Below, piece by piece: positions 8,199-17,000 of a DNA stretch of 64,000 bases. The notes beneath the pieces were generated by a model. It worked only from the letters and a program-made list of their open reading frames with translations, had not been told where the DNA came from and did not search any database. The position numbers and the translations under genes were made by a program. The stretch covers positions 1 to 64,000 of the forward strand of contig JANWJR010000137.1 of the NCBI GenBank assembly GCA_025451835.1, written 5' to 3'. Within the stretch, counting starts at the first letter, position 1. Each line of letters opens with the position of its first letter. This DNA is from Candidatus Acidiferrales bacterium (GTDB taxonomy: Bacteria > Acidobacteriota > Terriglobia > Acidiferrales > UBA7541).

Positions 8199-11024
8199 AT
8201 GGCCAAATTCACGGACCTGAAGAGCACTCTGAATCTTCCCAAGACCGAGTTTCCCATGAAAGCGCGCTTGCCCGAACGCGAGCCACTTCAACTGGCTGCA
8301 TGGGAGGAAATGGGACTTTATCGTCGCATTCTGGAATCGCGCGCCGGGTCGCCGCTTTTCGTGCTGCACGATGGGCCTCCTTATCCTACAGGCGAAATCC
8401 ACCTCGGCACCGGGCTTAACAAGATTGTGAAAGACATGATCGTGAAGTCGAAGACCATGGCCGGTTTTCGTTCGCCCTACATTCCGGGATGGGATTGCCA
8501 CGGCCTTCCCATCGAGACGAAAGTTGAGAAGGAGCTGGGAGGCAAAACTTCCAAAGTCAGCGCGGCGGAATTTCGCCGGATGTGCCGCGAGTATGCGGCG
8601 CGGTACGTCGAGGCCCACAAACGAGATTTCAAGCGCCTGGGAGTTTTGGGCCAATGGAACAAGCCATATCTCACGATGGATCCGAGCTACGAGGCGTGCG
8701 TTGCTGATGCGTTCGTCACTTTTCTTGAGAAGGGCTACGTATATCGTGGACTGAAGCCGGTCTATTGGTGCATCTATGACCGTACCGCACTTGCGGAAGC
8801 CGAAGTGGAATACGAAGATCACACCAGTCCGTCGATCTGGGTGAAATTTCCGGTCGTGGCCGATGCGAGATCGAGCAGGCTGGGCCGGGACGTGAACGCG
8901 CTGATCTGGACGACAACTCCTTGGACGCTGCCAGCCAACCGCGCGCTGGCGTTCCATCCCGAATTTGAATACGTGGTCGCAGATACTTCCGCCGGAAAGT
9001 TGCTGCTCGCGAAAGGTCGTCTGCCACAGCTTGCCGGCGAACTCGGCGTTGAAGTTCGCTCGACCGATGGTTCGTGGCCGGGCCGGGAACTGGAAGGCAT
9101 CCAGTTTCAGCATCCGTTCCTGAAATTTCAAGTGCCCGGCGTACTTGCCGATTACGTGACGCTCGATCAGGGCAGCGGTATCGTGCATACCGCTCCAGGC
9201 CACGGCACGGAAGATTTCTACACCGGACAGAAATACGGCCTCGAAGCGTACGCGCCGCAGGACGATGATGGACGCTTCGTCGAAGGCTTGCCCGAGTACA
9301 GGGGGAAGACGGTCTTCGAAGCAAACCCGATTGTGATCGAGTTGCTGAAGAAGCGCGGAATGCTGGTGGGCGAACGCAAACTTACGCACAGCTATCCGCA
9401 TTGCTGGCGCTGCCACAATCCGGTGATCTTCCGGGCGACGGAGCAATGGTTTATCGAACTGGATCACGACAACATGCGGCAGCGAGCGCTCGAGGAAATT
9501 ACCAAGGTTAAATGGACGCCCGAATGGGGTGAAGAGCGCATCCACAACATGGTCGCCGAGCGGCCCGATTGGTGCATTTCGCGCCAGCGTTTCTGGGGCG
9601 TTCCTCTGATTATTTTTTATTGCCAAGCGTGTGGAAAACAGCTCAAGGATTTTCCGGCGCTGCGGAATGTGGTGCGCTGGTTCGAGCGGGAAGGCGCGGA
9701 CGCGTGGTATACGCATACGGCCGAGGAATTGCTTCCGGCAGGGACGAAATGCTCGTGCGGCGCGTCCAAATGGCGCAAGGAAAAGGACGTGCTCGATGTG
9801 TGGTTCGATTCCGGCTCAACGCACCTGGCGGTGTTGAGCGAAAAAGACGGGACCTGGCCCGCCGACGTCTACGCGGAGGGAGCGGATCAGTATCGCGGCT
9901 GGTTCCACAGCTCGTTGCTCGTTGCGATGGGCATCAAAGGACGCGCCCCGTATCGCCAGGTGGTGACGCACGGCTGGACGCTCGACGAGAAGGGCGCGCC
10001 GATGTCGAAGTCACTCGGCAACGCGATCGGGCCTGGCGAGATTTGCGAGAAGTGGGGCGCGGATTTGCTGCGCGTCTGGGTGGTATCGCAGGATTACACG
10101 ACGGATGTGCGCCTGTCCGAAGCGATGATGATTCAGCTTGCGGAGGCTTATCGCAAAATCCGCAACACGTTCCGGTTCGCGCTTTCGAACCTTTTTGATT
10201 TCGATCCGGCCAGCGCTGCGGTGGCTGATTCGGAATTGTGGGAAATGGACGCATGGATGCTGGCGCGGACGGGGAAGCTGGTTCGTGAGTGCCGCGAGTG
10301 GTACGAGAAATTCGAGTTCCATCGCGTGTACCACGCCCTGCACGATTTCTGCGTTGTAGATCTCAGTGCATTTTATTTTGATGTTCTGAAAGACAGGCTG
10401 TATACATTCGCTCCGAATTCGCGCGGAAGGCGATCGGCGCAAACGGCCATTCATCGGATCGCCGATGCGCTCGTGCGTCTGATCGCGCCGACACTCGTGT
10501 TCACTGGCGAGGAAGTGTGGACACATTTGCCCCGCGCAGCCGGGGACCGGGGGAGCGTCCACATGGCTCTCTTTCCATCGGCGAAGGATCTGGAAGCGGC
10601 GTCGGATGGGCAGCACGCAAAAAATTGGGAGCAGTTGCTAACCGTGCGGGAAGAGGTGTTGAAGGCGCTCGAGGCTGCGCGCGGCGCCAAGACAATTTCC
10701 GGTGCCCTCGAAGCGCGAGTGGTCATTCGCGCTGGCGGTCCTCTCCTCGATATGCTTAAAAGCTATTGTTCCTCGCTGCCTGCGCTTTTCATCGTCTCGA
10801 AAGTGGACGTGCTTCCATTTGGCACCTCCAATGCGTCAAACACTCAAGCGCCGATTCGCGTTGAAGTGTTCCATGCGGACGGAGCCAAATGCGAGCGTTG
10901 CTGGAATTATTCCACGCACGTCGGCGAGAGCGCGGAATATCCCATGGTCTGTGATCGCTGCGTCGCAGCGCTTGCGGAAATCGAGCGCGACAGCGCCAGC
11001 GCGATCGGGAGCGCAAAATCGTGA
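8199..11024 (+). CDS. ileS: Isoleucyl-tRNA synthetase
   Basis: A 941-residue class I synthetase that charges tRNA-Ile in the cytoplasm. The HIGH-type motif is HLGT at residues 68-71 (PYPTGEIHLGTGLN), and the KMSKS-type motif is GAPMSKSLGN near residue 600. The CP1 editing region lies between, including TTPWTLPANRALAF and GHGTEDF. The C-terminal zinc knuckle reads CERCWN, then CDRC. Length and order are standard for the bacterial enzyme. Its stop overlaps the lspA GTG start by four bases (GTGA), so it heads an ileS-lspA-lgt-rluD operon. I saw no T-box in the 188-base upstream region. Confidence 0.97.
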   Translation: MAKFTDLKSTLNLPKTEFPMKARLPEREPLQLAAWEEMGLYRRILESRAGSPLFVLHDGPPYPTGEIHLGTGLNKIVKDMIVKSKTMAGFRSPYIPGWDCHGLPIETKVEKELGGKTSKVSAAEFRRMCREYAARYVEAHKRDFKRLGVLGQWNKPYLTMDPSYEACVADAFVTFLEKGYVYRGLKPVYWCIYDRTALAEAEVEYEDHTSPSIWVKFPVVADARSSRLGRDVNALIWTTTPWTLPANRALAFHPEFEYVVADTSAGKLLLAKGRLPQLAGELGVEVRSTDGSWPGRELEGIQFQHPFLKFQVPGVLADYVTLDQGSGIVHTAPGHGTEDFYTGQKYGLEAYAPQDDDGRFVEGLPEYRGKTVFEANPIVIELLKKRGMLVGERKLTHSYPHCWRCHNPVIFRATEQWFIELDHDNMRQRALEEITKVKWTPEWGEERIHNMVAERPDWCISRQRFWGVPLIIFYCQACGKQLKDFPALRNVVRWFEREGADAWYTHTAEELLPAGTKCSCGASKWRKEKDVLDVWFDSGSTHLAVLSEKDGTWPADVYAEGADQYRGWFHSSLLVAMGIKGRAPYRQVVTHGWTLDEKGAPMSKSLGNAIGPGEICEKWGADLLRVWVVSQDYTTDVRLSEAMMIQLAEAYRKIRNTFRFALSNLFDFDPASAAVADSELWEMDAWMLARTGKLVRECREWYEKFEFHRVYHALHDFCVVDLSAFYFDVLKDRLYTFAPNSRGRRSAQTAIHRIADALVRLIAPTLVFTGEEVWTHLPRAAGDRGSVHMALFPSAKDLEAASDGQHAKNWEQLLTVREEVLKALEAARGAKTISGALEARVVIRAGGPLLDMLKSYCSSLPALFIVSKVDVLPFGTSNASNTQAPIRVEVFHADGAKCERCWNYSTHVGESAEYPMVCDRCVAALAEIERDSASAIGSAKS

Positions 11025-11533
11025 ACTCGGCAGGGCCGCAATCGAGCTGGAAGTTTCTCGCAGTCCTATCGCTCCTCGTGTTCGTCGTTGACCAGGCCAC
11101 GAAATTCGCTGTCGACGCGTATACTTCCGCAGGTTCGCTTCGCGTGGTCATTCCGGGTTTGCTGAATCTTGCGCACACCAGCAATCCGGGTGTCGCGTTC
11201 AGCTTATTGGCCGATTCCGAGTCGGCGTGGCTCGCGCCGCTGCTGATTGCTTTTTCTGTCGGCGTGATTGCGCTGCTGGTTTGGCTCCTGGTGACCGGCC
11301 GCGCCGGCGGCTGGCTGGGGCAGGTGGGCCTTGCGTTGATTCTCGGCGGAGCGCTGGGCAACGTGCTTGATCGGGTGCTTCGCCGCAGCGTCACGGACTT
11401 CATCGATTTTCACATTGGCCGCTACCATTGGTACACGTTCAATCTTGCCGATTCGGCGATTGTGATCGGGGCTGCCCTGGTCGTCCTCGAGCTTTTCCGC
11501 GATTGGAACCATCCCGCACAGGAGCGCGCGTAG
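11021..11533 (+). CDS. lspA: Lipoprotein signal peptidase (signal peptidase II)
   Basis: A 170-residue inner-membrane aspartyl protease with four hydrophobic segments. It removes signal peptides from diacylglyceryl-modified prolipoproteins. The conserved sequence NPGVAFS is present. The catalytic Asp pair is in VTDF (Asp126) and NLADS (Asp144), with the preceding LGNVLDR motif. It starts at a GTG that overlaps the ileS stop, implying translational coupling. The next gene, lgt, performs the preceding step of lipoprotein maturation, so the pair form one pathway unit. Confidence 0.95.
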   Translation: MNSAGPQSSWKFLAVLSLLVFVVDQATKFAVDAYTSAGSLRVVIPGLLNLAHTSNPGVAFSLLADSESAWLAPLLIAFSVGVIALLVWLLVTGRAGGWLGQVGLALILGGALGNVLDRVLRRSVTDFIDFHIGRYHWYTFNLADSAIVIGAALVVLELFRDWNHPAQERA

Positions 11534-11537
11534 CGCG

Positions 11538-12362
11538 ATGTATCCGCGTCTCGTTCAGGTCGGAGGGATCTCGATTTATACTTACGGCGTTCTGGTCACC
11601 GCTGGCGTCCTGCTCGCACTGTGGTTCGCGCGACGGCAGGCCCCGCGTGCCGGACTGAACCCCGACAAGATTTGGAACCTCGGGATTTACAGCGTCCTGA
11701 TTGCGCTGGTTGCTTCAAAGCTGTGGCTGATCCTTTCGGCGTGGGATTATTACTCCGCGAACCCGCGCGAAATTTTCAGCTTGAGCACGTTTCAATCTGG
11801 CGGAACCTTTTATGGCGGCGTTCTGGGCGCCGTCCTGACGATTGCCGTCTACACCTATATTTACGATCTGTCTATCCTTGCGGTGATGGATACGTTTGCC
11901 GCAGCCGTTCCTCTGGGCCATAGCATAGGCCGCCTGGGATGCTTTGCGGCCGGCTGCTGCTATGGAAAACCGACCGCACTTTCGTGGGGCGTCACGTTCC
12001 GCGATCCCCTGGCGGGACAACTCGCTGGGACGCCTCTCGGAGTTCGCTTGCATCCGACACAGCTCTACGAAGCAGGGGCGGAATTTCTCAATTTTCTTTT
12101 TCTGGTGTGGCTCGGAAGGCGGCAGCGATTTAGAGGCCAATTGATCGGCACGTATTTCCTGCTGTACGGTTTCGAGCGCGGCACGATCGAATTCTTTCGG
12201 GGCGATCCGGGGCGCACGCTGATGTTTCACGACAGCATTTCGCTGATGCAGATCGTCAGCGTGCTACTGATCCTGGCCGGAACATTTCTCTGGTGGCGAG
12301 GATTGCGCGGCAAGACGGCCATTCCACCGGCAACCGCGGCACGGGCTGTGGCGGTTCGATAA
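11538..12362 (+). CDS. lgt: Prolipoprotein diacylglyceryl transferase
   Basis: A 274-residue polytopic enzyme that moves a diacylglyceryl group from phosphatidylglycerol to the lipobox Cys of prolipoproteins. The signature GHSIGRLGCFAAGCCYG (about 128-144) contains the essential Arg. It is the GCCYG variant rather than the GNFINGE form of E. coli. The position equivalent to E. coli His103 (in HGGLIG) appears to be Tyr here (FYGGVLGA). This variant seems common outside Proteobacteria and is not proof of inactivity. It starts four bases after the lspA stop. Confidence 0.95.
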   Translation: MYPRLVQVGGISIYTYGVLVTAGVLLALWFARRQAPRAGLNPDKIWNLGIYSVLIALVASKLWLILSAWDYYSANPREIFSLSTFQSGGTFYGGVLGAVLTIAVYTYIYDLSILAVMDTFAAAVPLGHSIGRLGCFAAGCCYGKPTALSWGVTFRDPLAGQLAGTPLGVRLHPTQLYEAGAEFLNFLFLVWLGRRQRFRGQLIGTYFLLYGFERGTIEFFRGDPGRTLMFHDSISLMQIVSVLLILAGTFLWWRGLRGKTAIPPATAARAVAVR

Positions 12363-12471
12363 TGGGAGCTTCCCGCATTGGCAAAAGTTTTCACATCACC
12401 GCCTCGATACCGGGATCTGCATTTTCGCGTTTCCGGCGTCGAGGGTGCCACTCCTGCGTTAGCATCTTGCT

Positions 12472-13476
12472 GTGAGAACTACCGCTGATAACCTGAGTTT
12501 CAGGGTGGCCGCCGAGGATGCCGGACTTCGCCTGGACCGGTTTCTCTCCGCCCAACTTCCCGATTTGAGCCGGACCCGGATACAGGGACTGACCGATCAA
12601 GGTCGGGTGCTCGTGGACGGCGTCGCCAAGAAACAATCGCATCGTGTCGAGACAGGCGAGACGGTGACCATCGAAGTTCCTCCACCGCCCGTTGCCGGCG
12701 TGACCGCAGAAGCAATCCCGCTCGAAGTTCTATATGAAGATGAAGATCTCGCGGTCATCAACAAGCCTGCAGGAATCATAGTGCATCCCGGCGCCGGAGC
12801 TGACACCGGGACGCTTGTAGCTGCGTTGCTGCATCGTTTCGGCGGGATGACCGGGCTTTCGGCGATTGGCGGTCCTATGCGCCCAGGAATCGTGCATCGG
12901 CTAGACAAGGGCACATCCGGCGCGTTGGTGATCGCACGCACAGACGCTGCACATCGGGAGTTCGTCGCCCAATTCCGCGACCGCCGCGTACAGAAGACGT
13001 ACATCGCATTGCTTCACGGGAAAGTGAAGGGCGAGACAGGAACCATCGACTTGCCGGTGGCGCGCGACCTCCGCCGCCGGACGCGAATGACGGCTCGTCG
13101 CCGGGAGGGACGCCCCGCGCGGACGGATTGGCGCGTGCGCCTGCGGCTTGATAATTTCACGCTAGTGGAAGCCGACCTGCACACGGGCCGCACGCACCAG
13201 ATACGAGTCCATTTTTCCGCGCTGGGATGTCCTGTGGTCGGCGACACGCTCTACGGCGCGCCCGCTCAGGAACGGCTGGCATCGGGGCCGCTTCCATCGT
13301 TCACGCGAAATTTTCTTCACGCGGCGAAAATCGGTTTTGATCACCCACGCACTGGGAAGAGGCTGGAGATTCGAGCGCCGCTGCCAGAGGATCTGGTTAG
13401 CTACCTCGCGGCAGTTGGGGCCGCGACGAAGGCGGAACCCGGCCGCATTGACGCCGCACTGAGAGAGTTCCTATAA
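12472..13476 (+). CDS. rluD: RluD-type 23S rRNA pseudouridine synthase
   Basis: A 334-residue RluA/RluD-family enzyme. An S4 RNA-binding domain (LDRFLSAQLPDLSRTRIQGL) precedes the catalytic domain with the motif HRLDKGTSGALVIART, whose Asp145 is the nucleophile. The family converts specific uridines of the large-subunit rRNA to pseudouridine; the RluD assignment rather than RluC or RluA rests on domain order and length. The start is a GTG without a clear SD, 109 bases after lgt, so a slightly later start is possible. The stop codon overlaps the -10 element of the next gene's promoter. Confidence 0.92.
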   Translation: MRTTADNLSFRVAAEDAGLRLDRFLSAQLPDLSRTRIQGLTDQGRVLVDGVAKKQSHRVETGETVTIEVPPPPVAGVTAEAIPLEVLYEDEDLAVINKPAGIIVHPGAGADTGTLVAALLHRFGGMTGLSAIGGPMRPGIVHRLDKGTSGALVIARTDAAHREFVAQFRDRRVQKTYIALLHGKVKGETGTIDLPVARDLRRRTRMTARRREGRPARTDWRVRLRLDNFTLVEADLHTGRTHQIRVHFSALGCPVVGDTLYGAPAQERLASGPLPSFTRNFLHAAKIGFDHPRTGKRLEIRAPLPEDLVSYLAAVGAATKAEPGRIDAALREFL

Positions 13477-13477
13477 T
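13448..13477 (+). promoter_or_regulatory. Sigma70-type promoter for a likely leaderless mRNA
   Basis: TTGACG (13448-13453) and TATAAT (13472-13477) are separated by 18 bases, and both lie in the end of rluD. The expected transcription start, 7-8 bases after the -10 box, falls on or next to the GTG at 13484 that begins the downstream VWA protein. There is no SD in between, which fits a leaderless transcript. Confidence 0.6.
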
Positions 13478-13483
13478 TCTTGT

Positions 13484-14524
13484 GTGGCGCGTTCCCGGAT
13501 ATTAGCCTTTGTCGTCTGGCTGCTTTTTTTTGCGGTTGCGAGCGCGTGCGCACAGCAAACCCTGCCGCGAATCCCGCCACCGCCGCCCGGCGTGACGCCG
13601 GGGCAGCAGAAGACCGCTCCTCCGATTCAAGTAACAACCGGCTTCGTGCATCTCGTCGCGACCGTCACCGACCGACGCCATAACTTCATCACCAATCTGG
13701 ATCAGGGCGACTTCAAAATTCTCGAGGATGGCGTGCCGCAGCAGATTAAGTATTTTGGCCGTGAAACGGATTTGCCGCTGCGCATCGCGCTGCTCCTGGA
13801 CACGTCCAACAGCATTCGTCAGCGCTTGCAATTCGAGCAGGACGCAGCCATCGATTTCCTCAACAGCGTGATTCGCCGCGGCTTGGACGATCGCGCTTTC
13901 TTGATGACCTTCGACAATGAACCCGAAGTGATCCAGGATTACACGGGCGACCTCGACCTGCTGACGAAGGCAATCCGCGACCAGCGTGCGGGAGGCGGTA
14001 CCGCGTTGAACGACGCCATCTGCATGGCTGCCGACAAGCTGGCAAAAGCTCCTATGCCCAAAGGACCTGGCCCGGAGGTCCGCAGGGTGCTCGTGGTGAT
14101 CAGCGACGGCGATGACAACTTGAGCGATCACGCCCTGAGCGACGCGATCGAAGCGGCCATTCGCGCCGAGGCGTCCATCTACGCGATCAGCACCAACACT
14201 GAATGGCTCACCACGGACACGGATTCGCCGCGCAAGTTTCATATCGAAGCTGGGGATAAGGTGCTCGAACAGTTTGCCGAGCAGAGCGGAGGACGCGTCT
14301 TCTATCCGTATCGCGTGGAAGATCTCGCGCAGTCATTCATGGATATCGGCGCCGAATTGCGCAGCCAGTATTTCTTCGCGTACGCGCCGACAAATTCCCA
14401 GATGAATGGGCAGTACCACAAAATCGAAGTCGATACCAATCGCAAAGGCCTGGTCGTTCGCACACGCAAGGGTTATTACGCTATTGCGCCCACTGCCGCG
14501 ACCCCTGTTCCCGCAAGCAAGTGA
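13484..14524 (+). CDS. VWFA-related acidobacterial domain protein, copy 1
   Basis: A 346-residue secreted protein with an N-terminal signal (ILAFVVWLLFFAVASACAQ) and a Pro-rich spacer. A short beta-sandwich-like section reads FKILEDGVPQQIKYFGRE. A von Willebrand A domain follows, with the metal site DTSNS (LRIALLLDTSNSIRQ) and the later ISDGDDN. The end, LRSQYFFAYAPTN then GLVVRTRKGYYAI, is characteristic of the TIGR03436 family, which is strongly expanded in Acidobacteria and of unknown function. It is the first of three paralogs. The GTG start has no SD but lies at the predicted transcription start. Confidence 0.88.
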   Translation: MARSRILAFVVWLLFFAVASACAQQTLPRIPPPPPGVTPGQQKTAPPIQVTTGFVHLVATVTDRRHNFITNLDQGDFKILEDGVPQQIKYFGRETDLPLRIALLLDTSNSIRQRLQFEQDAAIDFLNSVIRRGLDDRAFLMTFDNEPEVIQDYTGDLDLLTKAIRDQRAGGGTALNDAICMAADKLAKAPMPKGPGPEVRRVLVVISDGDDNLSDHALSDAIEAAIRAEASIYAISTNTEWLTTDTDSPRKFHIEAGDKVLEQFAEQSGGRVFYPYRVEDLAQSFMDIGAELRSQYFFAYAPTNSQMNGQYHKIEVDTNRKGLVVRTRKGYYAIAPTAATPVPASK

Positions 14525-14581
14525 ACGCCGCGGCAAAGTCGCGAATTAGCTCCGGGATCCCAGCGAAAGACAATCTGTAGT

Positions 14582-15643
14582 TCAATGTCTCGGGGCGTAG
14601 TAGCCCCTGCGCGCGAGAACTTTCACGTCCGGCTGATCGACCTTCACCTGAATCTTCCGGAACGTGCCGTCGCGCTTCGTGTTTGTCGGGTAATAGCCAA
14701 GCACGTACTGCGAGCGCAGCTCTTCGGAAATTTGGTCGAAGGCTTTTTCAAGCGAGTCTTCGTTCCGAACATCGATTACGCGTCCGCCGGTTTGCTCGGC
14801 CATTCTATTGGCCACGCCCCCGCCGTATCCCATGGTTGCACTGCGGTCGCGGATCAGCAGCACATGGATGACGGCATCGGCGCGTTGCGCGGCTTCGATG
14901 GCGTCTTGTTCGCTCATCTTGCTGCCGGTATCCTCGGCGTCCGTCAGCAGAATCAGCGCCTTGCGGCCCGCTTCGCTGGCCATCTGATCGTGGCAGGCGA
15001 GATAAATCGCATCGTAAAGATCGGTTCCACCGTTGCTGGATGCGATCGTGCCAGGCGTGCCGCCAATGCCGCTGGCGTCCACATTGATCGTGGCGCGGTC
15101 GATGGCCTGGTCAAGAACCGAGGTATCCTCGGTGAAGTCAGCGAGAAGATTCACATCCGTGTCGAAGCCGATGACCATCGCTTCGTCCCTCTTCCGCATC
15201 ACTTCCTTGAGAAAGCGCGCTGCCGCGCTCTTCTCGGCGTCGAGGATGTGGTACATGCTGTAGCTCGTGTCCATCAGCATGCCGAGCGTGATGGGCATGT
15301 CCACTTCCTTCGAAAAAAACGCAACCTTCTGATCTTGTCCGTCTTCAGAAATCTTGAAGTCATCTTTCGTCAGGTTGTTGACGATCGCGTGGTGCTTATC
15401 GCGAACGGTGGCGAACACATTGACAATGGATACCTGCACTTGCAAGGGGCGTTGCTCTTGCGGCGGAGATTGCTGCTCCTGTTGCCCTTGTACCGCCCTG
15501 GGTGATTCATTTGCGGCTGAAGGCGAGCGCATCGGTCCGGCCTGCTGCACGGGATTCGTGGCGGCCCGTGCCGCGGATTTGGTGGCCGGAATCGTGCCGA
15601 GAGCGAGTGTCAGAATGCCTGCGGCGATAGTGATTGGTCGCAT
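14582..15643 (-). CDS. VWFA-related acidobacterial domain protein, copy 2
   Basis: A 353-residue paralog on the opposite strand. The reading frame stays open far upstream, but the ATG at 15643 has a GGAGA SD at normal spacing and starts a signal peptide (ITIAAGILTLALGTIPAT). A Gln/Pro-rich spacer (about 40-75) precedes FKISEDGQDQKVAFFSKE. The VWA metal site is DTSYS, with a second loop LLTDAEDTGSKMSE. The C-terminal signature is LRSQYVLGYYPTN then KVLARRGYYAP. It converges with copy 1 and diverges from copy 3, so the trio is not one operon. The specific ligand is unknown. Confidence 0.88.
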   Translation of the reverse strand: MRPITIAAGILTLALGTIPATKSAARAATNPVQQAGPMRSPSAANESPRAVQGQQEQQSPPQEQRPLQVQVSIVNVFATVRDKHHAIVNNLTKDDFKISEDGQDQKVAFFSKEVDMPITLGMLMDTSYSMYHILDAEKSAAARFLKEVMRKRDEAMVIGFDTDVNLLADFTEDTSVLDQAIDRATINVDASGIGGTPGTIASSNGGTDLYDAIYLACHDQMASEAGRKALILLTDAEDTGSKMSEQDAIEAAQRADAVIHVLLIRDRSATMGYGGGVANRMAEQTGGRVIDVRNEDSLEKAFDQISEELRSQYVLGYYPTNTKRDGTFRKIQVKVDQPDVKVLARRGYYAPRH

Positions 15644-15785
15644 TGTATAATCTCCGGGAAGTGAAACCAGTCCGATTGTTACGATGCAGCGGACGCGCCG
15701 CCGGATGTTCGCTGCTAGTCTATCGCGCGCCGGCAAGGTTCCTGACGGCAAGAGTGATGGCCCCGGAAGAAAGCGAGAAACTCCA

Positions 15786-16916
15786 ATGACGCGATTTTTC
15801 CAAGCGCTCGCAGCGACGCTAGTTCTTATCGCGCCCTGTGGTCTCCGCGCGCAGATCAAGCCGCAACAGCCGGCGCGGCCACAAACGACACCGGCGGTTA
15901 CTGCACCGCCAGAGAGATCAACGCCGCCTCCGCCGACTGCCGCAACGGCGCAAAGGCAAAACCCCGCGCCCATCCGCGTTCGCACCGATCTGGTGCTCGT
16001 GCCAGCCACGGTGAAAGACCACAATGGAGAGTTGGTGGGCGATCTCCAGCGCGATGACTTTCGGATATTGTGTGATGGCGTGCAACAGCAAATCCTCCAA
16101 TTTTCGGCAGACCCGGTTCCCCTATCGGCCGTCGTTATCGTTGACAACGATTTATCGGAAAAAGAGGCCGCTCAGGTGCAGAAAAGTCTACGAGCGGTTG
16201 CCGCCGCGTTTGGTCAAAACGACGAAGTGGCGCTGCTGACTTACGACGAATTTCCGCACATTGTATCCAACTTTTCCTTCAACAACGACACGCTCTTCAC
16301 CCAACTCAAGCGCCTCGAACTCGATTCGCATTCCCAGACGGTGCTCGCGGATCCCACCACGGCCGGTCCCATGATCAACGGCCAACCGCTACCCAACGGG
16401 CAAGGCGTGCCGCTGCATGGCTCGGGACGTTATGCGAACAACAACGATATTGATGACGCGCTGTACGCAGGCGCGCAGATGCTGAAAGCCCGCGAACGCG
16501 AGCGCCGCAAGATCATTTTTCTGATTACGGATGGAGCCGACTCGCGCCACGATCAGCATGGCGTCGACGAAACTCTGCACGCTCTGCTCGCCGCGGATAT
16601 TTCCGTGTATGCGATCTCCGTCAGCCATTCCGTTCCGATCGGCAAATCTCTTCTCCAGCACGGAGAGAGCAAAGTCGACAAGTACGCGAGACAAACCGGC
16701 GGCGATACTTTCTTCGCATCCAAGGACGCTGATCTCGGGCGATTGTATCCGGAAGTCACCGAGCAGGCGCGGAACCAATACACGCTCGCGTTCTCTCCCA
16801 AAGATCTCAATAAGACGCGCGATTATCACACCATCGAAGTGCGCGTGGAGCGTCCGGACCTTAATATTTTCACGCGGCAAGGGTTTTACCAGAGCGCGGT
16901 GGGCTCCGCGCGTTAA
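15786..16916 (+). CDS. VWFA-related acidobacterial domain protein, copy 3
   Basis: A 376-residue paralog starting at an ATG at 15786 that follows a purine-rich stretch and leads into a signal peptide (FFQALAATLVLIAPCGLRAQ). A Pro/Thr/Gln linker spans about 25-65. The sequence FRILCDGVQQQILQFSADP corresponds to the family's 'LEDG' strand pair, but the usual Glu is a Cys. The VWA metal-site motif reads DNDLS instead of DxSxS, so metal binding may be altered. The C-terminal signature (ARNQYTLAFSPKD, FTRQGFYQSA) is kept. It carries an insertion with Gly/Pro/Asn repeats near residue 190. It diverges from copy 2. Confidence 0.85.
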   Translation: MTRFFQALAATLVLIAPCGLRAQIKPQQPARPQTTPAVTAPPERSTPPPPTAATAQRQNPAPIRVRTDLVLVPATVKDHNGELVGDLQRDDFRILCDGVQQQILQFSADPVPLSAVVIVDNDLSEKEAAQVQKSLRAVAAAFGQNDEVALLTYDEFPHIVSNFSFNNDTLFTQLKRLELDSHSQTVLADPTTAGPMINGQPLPNGQGVPLHGSGRYANNNDIDDALYAGAQMLKARERERRKIIFLITDGADSRHDQHGVDETLHALLAADISVYAISVSHSVPIGKSLLQHGESKVDKYARQTGGDTFFASKDADLGRLYPEVTEQARNQYTLAFSPKDLNKTRDYHTIEVRVERPDLNIFTRQGFYQSAVGSAR

Positions 16917-16965
16917 AAATTGCGATTTTGCTTTTGCGGGTCCGATCGGCAAAAAAGTTTTCCTC

Positions 16966-16994
16966 TTGACTTCATACATCGCGGCATTTATAGA
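16966..16994 (+). promoter_or_regulatory. Near-consensus sigma70 promoter of a candidate small RNA
   Basis: TTGACT (16966-16971) and TATAGA (16989-16994) are separated by exactly 17 bases. The site is in a non-coding gap between a plus-strand gene ending at 16916 and a minus-strand gene ending at 17173. The expected start is the A at about 17001. No protein-coding gene lies downstream on this strand before the terminator at 17151. Confidence 0.7.
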
Positions 16995-17000
16995 TAAACC

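Noticed and set aside
8196-9716. 506-codon open frame on the minus strand
   Set aside because: It lies wholly antisense to the conserved ileS gene, and its product has no family features. High GC causes such long shadow frames.
14585-15505. 306-codon plus-strand frame inside VWA copy 2
   Set aside because: It is a shadow of the VWA gene, which has a signal peptide, an SD and family motifs.
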